Assembly (NCBI GenBank): GCA_030016455.1
Contig: JASEJH010000027.1
Coordinates: 1,369-10,476, forward strand
Source of the DNA: Thermoanaerobacteraceae bacterium
Lineage (GTDB): Bacteria > Bacillota > Desulfotomaculia > Desulfotomaculales > Ammonificaceae
DNA length: 9,108 bases
Direction: 5' to 3'
The translations under genes were made by a program, and so were the position numbers. Of this stretch, positions 1 to 5,461 are shown piece by piece (within the stretch, counting starts at the first letter, position 1; every line of letters begins with the position of its first letter). The notes beneath the pieces were generated by a model. It searched no databases. It had not been told where the DNA came from and saw nothing but the letters and a program-made list of their open reading frames with translations.

Positions 1-1
1 G

Positions 2-475
2 CTGGAAGTGAACCGGCGGCTGAAGGACTTCCCGGACTTGCGGCAGACGGCCCTTGCCGCCGCTTCCTTCGCGCTGGAGCTGAGCAGGGAGGAAGGGGGC
101 TCGCCCCTCGTAGTGACGGCGGTTGTTCTGTTGAAAGAAATCGCGCTGGCGACGCAGCCTGGTGGAGGAACTGTCGCGGGGGATTCGCTGGCGGCGGCCC
201 GGGAAATAATGGCGGTGCTGGATTTACCGCCGGAAGTTGGAGACGAAGTGGTAGAGATTCTTGAGGCCCTGCTTGCCGACCGGGCGACGGGACGGCTGAA
301 CGAGCGCTTGGCCCGGGATGCCTTGCGTCTTGCGGGATGGAAGGAGGAAATCAAAGGAAAAACCGAGGCGGAAGTGAGCGTGCTGGCCGAGACTTTTCTT
401 TCCGCTGCCGGCAGAAAGCAGGCGCTGCTGCTGGCGTCGCGGCGGATCCCGAACAGGGGTAGTGTACATTTTTAG
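2..475 (+). CDS. HD-domain-like protein with degenerate active site (5' end probably cut by the window edge)
   Basis: The frame is open to the left edge. GTG at 8 is the first visible start, but codons CTG and GAA precede it in frame, so the true start may lie outside the window. Counting from GTG 8 (155 aa), the protein is soluble and all-helical. Its pattern follows small HD-superfamily phosphohydrolases: a helix with LALELSREEGG-like spacing, then VVTAVVLLKEI where active relatives have a 'LLHDI' type motif, then a helix like 'AREIMAVLDLPPEVGDEVVEIL', then LARDALRLAG (D104) where relatives have a 'DADRLDA' type segment. The His-Asp pair is Lys43-Glu44 here, and no His is visible at the first metal position, so metal-dependent hydrolysis is unlikely. 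The family assignment is inference from pattern; an unrelated helical protein remains possible. It ends 34 bp before the smpB promoter and shows no terminator of its own. Confidence 0.5.
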   Translation: MEVNRRLKDFPDLRQTALAAASFALELSREEGGSPLVVTAVVLLKEIALATQPGGGTVAGDSLAAAREIMAVLDLPPEVGDEVVEILEALLADRATGRLNERLARDALRLAGWKEEIKGKTEAEVSVLAETFLSAAGRKQALLLASRRIPNRGSVHF

Positions 476-508
476 TAGGTAACCGAGGGGGTAATGAAGA
501 AGGTTGAG

Positions 509-538
509 TTGACGCTAACGGCCGGGCGAATGTATAAT
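509..538 (+). promoter_or_regulatory. Sigma-A-type promoter for smpB
   Basis: TTGACG at 509-514 and a perfect TATAAT at 533-538 are separated by 18 bp. Transcription would start near 545, about 25 nt before the GTG at 570. That excludes the TTG at 543 as the smpB start. Confidence 0.75.
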
Positions 539-556
539 ATGGTTGAGGGTCTTTGT

Positions 557-564
557 AGGGGTGA
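557..564 (+). promoter_or_regulatory. Ribosome binding site that fixes the smpB start
   Basis: AGGGGTGA lies 5 nt before GTG 570. The same AGGGGTG core precedes the chosen start of the gene at 1833, which supports both calls. Confidence 0.65.
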
Positions 565-569
565 GAGCC

Positions 570-1028
570 GTGCCGGTGAAGGTGGTGTGTGAAAACCGAA
601 AGGCGCGGCATGATTATTTTATCCTCGAAACCTTCGAGGCCGGGATGGCGCTCACCGGGACCGAAGTGAAATCGCTGCGGGCCGGCCGCGGGAATTTGAG
701 GGACAGCTTCGCCCGCGTGGAAAACGGTGAACTTTGGCTTTACGACATGCACATCAGCCCTTACGAGCAGGGAAACCGTTACAACCACGAGCCGAAGCGG
801 CCGCGGAAACTCTTGATGCACCGCAGCGAGATCGCCCGGCTCTGGGGGCGGACGCGGGAAAAGGGTCTGAGCCTGGTGCCGCTCAAGTGCTACTTCAAGA
901 ACGGCCGGGCAAAGGTTGAACTGGCGCTGGTTAAGGGCAAGAAGCTCTACGACCGGCGGGAAGATATCGCGGCCCGCGACGCAAAGCGGGAGATTGAACG
1001 GGCGATGCGACACAAGCGGACGGTTTAA
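570..1028 (+). CDS. smpB: SsrA-binding protein SmpB
   Basis: SmpB binds the tRNA-like part of tmRNA and delivers it to ribosomes stalled on broken mRNA. It mimics the missing anticodon arm and places its C-terminal tail in the empty mRNA channel. With the GTG 570 start it has 152 aa, normal for the family. Family hallmarks are clear: N-terminal [20 protein letters not shown], then [12 protein letters not shown] and NLRDSFARV (OB-fold strands contacting tmRNA), then [29 protein letters not shown], and the basic tail [24 protein letters not shown] that becomes helical on the ribosome. The longer frame from TTG 543 is rejected because that codon lies at or before the predicted transcription start and the AGGGGTGA site points to 570. 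The ssrA gene follows 197 bp downstream on the same strand with no terminator between, so co-transcription is likely. Nothing appears damaged. Confidence 0.96.
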   Translation: MPVKVVCENRKARHDYFILETFEAGMALTGTEVKSLRAGRGNLRDSFARVENGELWLYDMHISPYEQGNRYNHEPKRPRKLLMHRSEIARLWGRTREKGLSLVPLKCYFKNGRAKVELALVKGKKLYDRREDIAARDAKREIERAMRHKRTV

Positions 1029-1029
1029 A

Positions 1030-1088
1030 GAGTTGCGAATCACGCGTTGCAAGTTACGGGCTAAGTCGAAAGCCGACGGTCGAAGGTC
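1030..1088 (+). repeat. Degenerate heptad repeat array after smpB
   Basis: Starting two bases after the smpB stop, the sequence parses into consecutive 7-nt units: GAGTTGC, GAATCAC, GCGTTGC, AAGTTAC, GGGCTAA, GTCGAAA, GCCGACG, GTCGAAG, then GTC. The first four share an RNRTYRC pattern. Units 6 to 8 share G(T/C)CGAAA-like form. The period is not a multiple of three and there is no open frame, so it is not coding. Function is unknown. Confidence 0.5.
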
Positions 1089-1151
1089 TTAAATCCGGAT
1101 CAAAAGAATTGAATACTTGTTCCACGGAGTTAAGCCGGGTTTCTTAGCTTC

Positions 1152-1191
1152 GAACTTTGAACTATCGAACTTAGAACTTTGAACCGTGAAC
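1152..1191 (+). repeat. GAAC heptad repeat upstream of ssrA
   Basis: GAAC begins at 1152, 1159, 1167, 1174, 1181 and 1188, with spacings 7, 8, 7, 7 and 7. The units are GAACTTT, GAACTAT (plus C), GAACTTA, GAACTTT, GAACCGT and a final GAAC that runs into a hairpin. The array is flanked by two copies of TCTTAGCTT (1142-1150 and 1212-1220). It lies in the smpB-ssrA spacer. No convincing ssrA promoter is visible beside it; the best -10 near 1214 is poor. Confidence 0.55.
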
Positions 1192-1212
1192 GGACCTCAA
1201 GGGTCCATCCGT
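1188..1212 (+). repeat. Hairpin shared with the window end (copy 1)
   Basis: GGACC (1192-1196) pairs with GGTCC (1202-1206) around a TCAAG loop. An outer ACGGA/TCCGT match (1190-1194 with 1208-1212) is an alternative pairing. The 19-nt core 1188-1206 matches 9060-9078 with only three transitions, all in the loop. It ends 14 nt before mature tmRNA, so it might also act in the ssrA leader. It has no T-tract and so is not a terminator. Confidence 0.5.
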
Positions 1213-1225
1213 CTTAGCTTAAAAC

Positions 1226-1578
1226 GGGGGCGATAGGTTTCGACGGGGGAAGCGGTAACGGGAGAAGCGAGCCGGGGAGGCTACCTGCCCGTAAAAACGG
1301 TGGCAAAGCAATAAACGCCAACAGAAACGAACTCGCTCTGGCCGCATAAACCGGCCAGCATCCTCCCTGCCTTTGCCTGCGGGGCAGGACAGGGTGTGAC
1401 AGCGGCAGGCTTTCCTTAAGGCTCCTCCCGGAAGCCTTAAGGGAGACGAACCGGGATAGCCGTTCTGTCTGCCCGGCTGCGGGCGGCAGTAGGGCGAAGC
1501 TGAGTACGCAGCCTGCGCTCGGAGAATCTCCCGGCATCGGTCCTTCGGACGGGGGTTCGATTCCCCCCGCCTCCACCA
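1226..1578 (+). ncRNA. ssrA: tmRNA (transfer-messenger RNA, one-piece)
   Basis: tmRNA rescues stalled ribosomes with SmpB and adds a degradation tag to the unfinished protein. The 353-nt gene is complete. The 5' end GGGGGCG (1226-1232) pairs with CGCCTCC (1568-1574), one G-U pair, to form a 7-bp acceptor stem. It is followed by the conserved D-loop-like stretch with GGTTTCGAC. The 3' part has a T arm, GGGGG-TTCGATT-CCCCC (1551-1567), and an encoded ACCA at 1575-1578. The tag frame is at 1317-1349. Internal structure is visible: a perfect 10-bp stem, 1414-1423 with 1433-1442, whose loop CTCCC (1425-1429) can pair with GGGAG (1441-1445), as expected of a tmRNA pseudoknot. It ends 11 nt before an intrinsic terminator. 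The 5' end is probably matured by RNase P from a longer, possibly smpB-linked, transcript. Confidence 0.96.
1317..1349 (+). other. tmRNA tag-peptide reading frame (ANRNELALAA)
   Basis: The resume codon is GCC at 1317, preceded by TAAAC, comparable with TAGTC before GCA in E. coli. The frame reads A-N-R-N-E-L-A-L-A-A and stops at TAA 1347-1349. The ALAA end is the usual signal for ClpXP-type proteases. The Arg at position 3 and the Asn4-Glu5 pair are specific to this lineage as far as I can tell. Confidence 0.88.
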
Positions 1579-1589
1579 GCTAAATCCAC

Positions 1590-1629
1590 AGACACCTTGA
1601 ACACGACTTCAATGGTGTCTTTATTTATT
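1590..1629 (+). terminator. Intrinsic terminator of ssrA
   Basis: AGACACC (1590-1596) pairs with GGTGTCT (1614-1620). An inner TTGAA/TTCAA stem (1597-1601 with 1608-1612) is separated from the outer stem by one bulged T and closed by a CACGAC loop. TTATTTATT follows directly. It would end the smpB-ssrA transcript. Confidence 0.85.
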
Positions 1630-1832
1630 GTGACGCGTTTACCAGGCTCTGGACTGCTTCCTAATTAAGTAAAGCTGGGGTTGCCGGTTTGGTGAGCCTT
1701 GTTGTTTTTTTGTGCCGTTCATTATCGGGTATTGCTGAGTCTGTTTCTTAATCTGTCAGCGAGCTTGGATTTGCTAAAGTTTTTGCCCGGTTGAACCGAA
1801 AATCTGTTAAAATTTCGGTAGGGGTGCTTTGG
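1630..1832 (+). other. Gene-free AT-richer spacer between ssrA and the chemoreceptor-like gene
   Basis: The stretch is visibly richer in A and T than the coding sequence around it and has a run of seven T at 1704-1710. I see no RNA gene, no repeat of the tmRNA 3' end and no integrase remnant. Its end holds the candidate promoter for the next gene. Confidence 0.5.
1805..1813 (+). promoter_or_regulatory. Candidate extended -10 promoter
   Basis: TGT-TAAAAT (TG at 1805-1806, -10 at 1808-1813) is a good extended -10. The only -35-like element is TTGCCC at 1783-1788, at a long 19-bp spacing. Transcription would start near 1820, giving a very short leader before GTG 1833. A second weak extended -10, TGC-TAAAGT at 1772-1780, is an alternative. 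Confidence 0.35.
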
Positions 1833-3314
1833 GTGGCGGATAAAGAGATTCCGCAGCATAAAGAGTCTGCGCGAAAAGGAACCATTAAGGACTTTTTGGC
1901 GACTGGGCAATGGCGCCAGCGGGCAGTAAAGGTACACTGCCTGTTTATTTTGTTTTCGGTCTTGATCGTATTCACCGGGGTGGTCGGTGCCAAGTATGCA
2001 GTGGGAACCTCCCGGCAAGCGGTGGAACACGACCTGTTCCTGGAACGGGAATTGCGTAAGCTCCTGGTTTCTTTCACCGCGATGGATATCGAGTTGCAAA
2101 ACTACCTGCAAACCAGCGACCCTAAGGCAAAGCAGCTTTATTACGCCAGAGAGGCCGCTTTTCAGAAGGGACTTGCCGTGCTGGAGGCCAACAACGAAGA
2201 GACGGTCTCGGTTGCCAGTATCCACACCCTCGAACATGCGGGTGAGCTCTACCGGAAGGTCGGTACGGCGGCCATAACGGCTTGCTCCACCGGTGACCAC
2301 CGGCTGGCCGACATGCTTTACCGCCAGGAACTGGTGAAGCATCGGATGGAGGTGCTTCAAGCCTGGGAAAGGATTGCGGAAGATGTGGAAGAAGGTTTAA
2401 GAGAATCCAAGTGGCAGGAAATGGCGATGATCTGGTGGCTGGTGGGAGTAGAAGGCTTTCTGGGATTGAGTTTTTTGGTATTCCTGGCCCTTTACCTCTG
2501 GCAATTCCGGAATTTCAAGCGCTTTGCCACTGCGCTTGAAGAGACGTTTCGTAAGCTGGGGCTTTCCGAAGGGGGAACGGGCGGCAAACTCGGACAACTG
2601 GTGACCCTTCTGAATACGCGGCTGGAGAAGCTGCACGAAGTGGCGGGAAAACTCTTGGACAAGGCCCAGCACCTTCGGGGGGCGGTGGAGCAACTGGCCG
2701 AAGGGGCGGAAGAAACGGCTGAAGCCGTAATGAAGGCCACGTGGGCTGCACTGAAGGCTACCAGCACGGTCGAGGCGGTTTCCACGGGTACGGCGGCGCT
2801 GTCGGACGCTACCGCGGCTACGGCCCGGCAGCTCAGCGAGGGGGCGGAGAAGCTGCAAGTCGTACTTGACGAAGTGGCCAATCTCAAGGTTGCGCTGGAG
2901 GGAGGCCACGCGGTCCTGCAACGGCTTGAAAAAACGGTCGGCGCGGAAGGGTGGGCTGAGCTGGCCGATTTCCGGCAAGAACTCAGCGGTCTGATCGCCC
3001 TGTTGGACCCTAAAAACGGCGCGTCCGGAGAAATGGTGCGACGCATAAGCGAAAGCCTGATTTCCTGCCGGGACACGCTGGCGGTGGTCGAGCAGTTTGG
3101 GGAGGAGTTGAAAGGGCTGACGCAGAACATCCTGGACCTTAAAGAGCAGGTAGTCGACCTGGGAATTATGGCCGAACAGCACACCGCAATGGTAGAAGAG
3201 GTGGCTTCTTCTATCTATGTCCTCTCGAAAATGGCCGGGGAACTCGAAGAACTGGCGTCGTGGCTCAAGGAAGGCAAACCTGCCGCCAAAAGCGTTGGAG
3301 GTTTCCCGGACTGA
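1833..3314 (+). CDS. Chemoreceptor-like two-TM coiled-coil protein lacking the signalling tip
   Basis: The start is GTG 1833, because AGGGGTG (1820-1826) sits 6 nt upstream. The frame is open from TTG 1791, but that codon precedes the predicted transcript start. The protein has 493 aa. TM1 is at about 36-56 and TM2 at about 199-223. Between them is a helical extracytoplasmic region of about 140 aa, like the four-helix-bundle sensor of methyl-accepting chemotaxis proteins (MCPs). From 224 on it is long amphipathic helix. Segment 282-345 (VEQLAEGAEETAEAV, ATAATARQLSEGAEKL) resembles an MCP methylation helix. The C-terminus, EQHTAMVEEVASSI then LSKMAGELEELASWL (448-478), resembles the returning MCP helix. 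The invariant hairpin tip of MCPs (the QTNLLALNAAIEAARAGE type motif that binds CheA and CheW) is absent between them, so coupling to chemotaxis by the usual route is unlikely. It stands alone and is convergent with livK. It could be an MCP derivative with another output, or a coiled-coil scaffold. Confidence 0.72.
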   Translation: MADKEIPQHKESARKGTIKDFLATGQWRQRAVKVHCLFILFSVLIVFTGVVGAKYAVGTSRQAVEHDLFLERELRKLLVSFTAMDIELQNYLQTSDPKAKQLYYAREAAFQKGLAVLEANNEETVSVASIHTLEHAGELYRKVGTAAITACSTGDHRLADMLYRQELVKHRMEVLQAWERIAEDVEEGLRESKWQEMAMIWWLVGVEGFLGLSFLVFLALYLWQFRNFKRFATALEETFRKLGLSEGGTGGKLGQLVTLLNTRLEKLHEVAGKLLDKAQHLRGAVEQLAEGAEETAEAVMKATWAALKATSTVEAVSTGTAALSDATAATARQLSEGAEKLQVVLDEVANLKVALEGGHAVLQRLEKTVGAEGWAELADFRQELSGLIALLDPKNGASGEMVRRISESLISCRDTLAVVEQFGEELKGLTQNILDLKEQVVDLGIMAEQHTAMVEEVASSIYVLSKMAGELEELASWLKEGKPAAKSVGGFPD

Positions 3315-3333
3315 AGCCGGAATGCCCACGGCG

Positions 3334-3366
3334 AAAAAAAGAGGCCCTTCCGGAGAAGGGCCTCTT
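3334..3366 (-). terminator. Strong intrinsic terminator of the liv operon
   Basis: An 11-bp perfect stem, AAGAGGCCCTT (3339-3349) with AAGGGCCTCTT (3356-3366), has a CCGGAG loop. Read on the minus strand it ends in a run of seven U from the A-tract at 3334-3340. It lies 12 bp after the livK stop. Its plus-strand tail is poor in T, so it works less well for the gene ending at 3314. Confidence 0.9.
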
Positions 3367-3378
3367 CAATTGTCCGTG

Positions 3379-4581
3379 CTATTGGGCCTCGGCCAGCTTC
3401 ACCCGCTCGAAGGAGTACTCGCCGTCTTTCTTGACAACTTTCCAGACCTCGTAAACGCCGCTGACGCGGTCGCCCTGGCTGTCAAAGGTGATGGTCCCGC
3501 TGGCGCCCTCGTAACCCTGGCCGACACTTACCAGTGCCTCCCGGACCTTGGCCGGATCGGCCGAGCCGGCCTTGGCGCAGGCCTCGGCGATCAGTTGCGC
3601 GGCGTCGTACACCGTGTCGCAGTAAACCTCCGGTTCACTGTTGTATTCGGCTTTGTATGCCTGGCGAAATTCCTCGTACTTGCCGCCTTCCGGTGAAGCC
3701 GGTCGGGTTCCCAGGACCGCTTTCGCCATAAACTCGGCTGCAGCCTGGGTAGCAAACATTCCCGTGCCGTAAACACCGTCGCACCCGATCCAGCGTATTT
3801 TGTCCAACCCCAGGTTCAGCGCCTGCTTGTAGATGACACGACCGTCGTCGTTGTAGCCGATGTGGAATACGCAGTCGGGATTGAGGTTTTTGATCTGGGT
3901 GAGTTCGGTAAGGTAGTCCTTCTTGTTCGGGTCATACTTGATCACCGACAGCACTTCGGCCTTTCCGGCCAGGGCGGATTCGATTACTTCACCCAAACCT
4001 ACTCCGTAGGGGTTATCCATTGCTAAAATGACCGCTTTTTTAAGCCCTTCGTCCACTGCGAGTTGAGCCATCACCTTGCCCTGGAAGGTGTCGCTCGGGC
4101 AGGTCCGGAAGAAGTACTCCCGCCAGGGTTGTCCCGTCAGTTCGGGCGAGGTGGCCGAAGGAGAAACGAGGAGTACCTTGCGTTCAAAAACATAGGGCCC
4201 CGCAGTCTTGGCACCCCCGGAAGTCATGCCGCCGATAATCAGCTTCACGTCGTTGAGTTCCACCAGTTTCTTGACGGCGTTAAGACAGGTGGCCGGGTCG
4301 GTGGCATCGTCTTCAAGGTAGAGTTTAATCTGCTTTCCGTTGACCCCGCCCGCCTGGTTAATCTCTTCCACGGCGAGCTTAACGGCGTCGGCCATCTTTT
4401 TACCCATCGCCGCCAGATCACCGCTCATCGAAAGGACGCAGCCGAGTTTGATCACTTCTTCTTCGGCCGCAGGCTTGCCGGATTCCTTTTTGGCACAGCC
4501 GGTAAAGCTCACGACAAGAGTAAGCGCGGTTAACAGGCACAAGAAACGGTACCACCGGGACCGCCGGTAACGGTTAAACAA
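3379..4581 (-). CDS. livK: Branched-chain amino acid-type ABC transporter substrate-binding lipoprotein
   Basis: This is the extracellular lipid-anchored receptor that captures the substrate and hands it to LivH/LivM. The start is TTG 4581, preceded 8 nt upstream by a perfect AAAGGAGG site. The 400-aa length is normal. An N-terminal signal (Arg-rich 4-12, hydrophobic 13-26) ends at FTGC, with lipidated Cys29. A charged linker follows, then a Peripla_BP_6 fold from about 43: LGCVLSMSGDLAAMG, then AVEEINQAGGVNGKQIKL, then SPSATSP at 140-146 (the Ser and Thr of this loop hold the amino acid carboxyl and amino groups in LivJ/LivK), and DNPYGVG at 189-195. The family also includes receptors for amides, urea and aromatic acids, so leucine/isoleucine/valine is likely but not proven. 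It is the last gene of the cluster, set apart by 157 bp with its own candidate promoter, which would allow extra binding protein to be made. Confidence 0.92.
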   Translation of the reverse strand: MFNRYRRSRWYRFLCLLTALTLVVSFTGCAKKESGKPAAEEEVIKLGCVLSMSGDLAAMGKKMADAVKLAVEEINQAGGVNGKQIKLYLEDDATDPATCLNAVKKLVELNDVKLIIGGMTSGGAKTAGPYVFERKVLLVSPSATSPELTGQPWREYFFRTCPSDTFQGKVMAQLAVDEGLKKAVILAMDNPYGVGLGEVIESALAGKAEVLSVIKYDPNKKDYLTELTQIKNLNPDCVFHIGYNDDGRVIYKQALNLGLDKIRWIGCDGVYGTGMFATQAAAEFMAKAVLGTRPASPEGGKYEEFRQAYKAEYNSEPEVYCDTVYDAAQLIAEACAKAGSADPAKVREALVSVGQGYEGASGTITFDSQGDRVSGVYEVWKVVKKDGEYSFERVKLAEAQ

Positions 4582-4606
4582 AGCGTCCGCCTCCTTTCTG
4601 AAGAAC

Positions 4607-4631
4607 GCGCTTGCACAAAGCCGACAAGCGC
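4607..4631 (-). repeat. Inverted repeat at the livK transcription start
   Basis: GCGCTTG (4607-4613) and CAAGCGC (4625-4631) form a perfect 7-bp inverted repeat with an 11-nt spacer, directly downstream of the candidate livK -10. It could be an operator or a hairpin that protects the 5' end of the livK mRNA. It has no U-tract and is not a terminator. Confidence 0.5.
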
Positions 4632-4661
4632 TTTAAACGTCCTCTAAAACCGCCTTGACAA
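4632..4661 (-). promoter_or_regulatory. Candidate promoter for livK
   Basis: Read on the minus strand: TTGTCA (4661-4656, five of six matches to the -35 consensus), an 18-bp spacer, and TTTAAA (4637-4632, four of six). The start would be near 4625, about 45 nt before the TTG start codon. Confidence 0.45.
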
Positions 4662-4738
4662 ATCCCCTCTGCTCAACAGGTCTGTTCGCTCCAAGGCTGC
4701 ACCTTCCCCAAAACTGGTTCGCCGAAAGGTTTTGCGTT

Positions 4739-5461
4739 TTACACCTCCCTTCCCAGACCAAGAAAGCGTTCGCGCAAGGAAGCGTCTTCGAGAAGCACGC
4801 TTCCTTTCCCTTCCATGACGCAACGGCCTTCGCTGAGGACATAGGCGTAATCGGCGGCTTTCAGGGCGAGAAAAGTGTTTTGTTCTACGAGGAGAACCCC
4901 GATTCCCTTTTCCTTTACGGCCGCCAGTTTTTCCAGGATGAGTGCTGCGGCTTTTGGTGCCAGGAAGGCCAGCGGTTCGTCGAGAAGCAGCATCTGCGGG
5001 CGTCCCATCAGTGCCCGCCCGATGGCCAGGAGTTGTCTTTCCCCGCCGCTTAGGGTTTCCGCACGGGTCCGGCGGCGCCTTTGCAGTTCCGGAAATATGG
5101 TAAAGATTTCGTTCAGGTCGCCCCGGATTCCTTCTTTATCCCGGCGCGAATACGCACCCATTTCCAGATTTTCGGTAACAGACAGGTTGGGAAAAATGTT
5201 CTGGACCTGCGGGACATAGCCAATGCCGGAACGGGTGATTTGCCAGGGTTGGAGGACGGTTATATCCCGGCCCTGGTAAATTACGCTTCCGGCAAAACGG
5301 TGCACGAGACCCACAAGGGACTTCAGAAAAGTGGATTTGCCGCTCCCGTTCGGGCCCACTACGGCAACGGTTTGTCCGGCATCTACCTGCACCGTGATCT
5401 GCTCCACGATGACCGTGTCGCCGTATCCAGCGGTGATCTGCCTTGCTTCTAAGACTGCCAC
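4739..5461 (-). CDS. livF: Branched-chain amino acid-type ABC transporter ATP-binding protein LivF
   Basis: One of two ATPases that power the LivH/LivM channel from the cytoplasmic side. It has 240 aa from GTG 5461, with GGGGGAGAG upstream. Visible motifs: Walker A GPNGSGKS (36-43), Q-loop Gln85 in VPQVQNIFPNLSV, signature LSGGERQ (137-143), and Walker B MLLLDEP with catalytic Glu162. The switch residue is Gln194 in LVEQN; that Gln is characteristic of LivF as opposed to LivG. The D-loop region reads LAFLAP (164-169), whereas family members usually have an S-x-G-L-x-P type sequence, so three usual residues differ. Catalytic residues are intact, so the protein is probably active. The start overlaps the end of livG by 13 bp, which suggests translational coupling. 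Its stop is followed by 157 bp before livK. Confidence 0.93.
   Translation of the reverse strand: MAVLEARQITAGYGDTVIVEQITVQVDAGQTVAVVGPNGSGKSTFLKSLVGLVHRFAGSVIYQGRDITVLQPWQITRSGIGYVPQVQNIFPNLSVTENLEMGAYSRRDKEGIRGDLNEIFTIFPELQRRRRTRAETLSGGERQLLAIGRALMGRPQMLLLDEPLAFLAPKAAALILEKLAAVKEKGIGVLLVEQNTFLALKAADYAYVLSEGRCVMEGKGSVLLEDASLRERFLGLGREV

Noticed and set aside
351..1052. 233-aa minus-strand open frame across smpB
   Set aside because: It lies antisense to clear SmpB coding sequence, has low-complexity Arg/Pro-rich composition and resembles no family. It is a by-product of GC-rich codons.
1188..1212. Intrinsic terminator or T-box upstream of ssrA
   Set aside because: The hairpin has no T-tract, and no T-box consensus or aminoacyl-related gene follows.
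1214..1576. 120-aa minus-strand open frame
   Set aside because: It lies wholly on the complement of the tmRNA gene, whose ends and structure are clear.
1551..1832. Integration site of a mobile element at the ssrA 3' end
   Set aside because: tmRNA 3' ends are common attachment sites, but I found no second copy of the 3' end downstream and no integrase, and the gene is followed by its own terminator.
2397..3329. 310-aa minus-strand open frame
   Set aside because: It is antisense to the chemoreceptor-like gene, which has the ribosome site, TM helices and coiled-coil pattern. The antisense product shows no domain.
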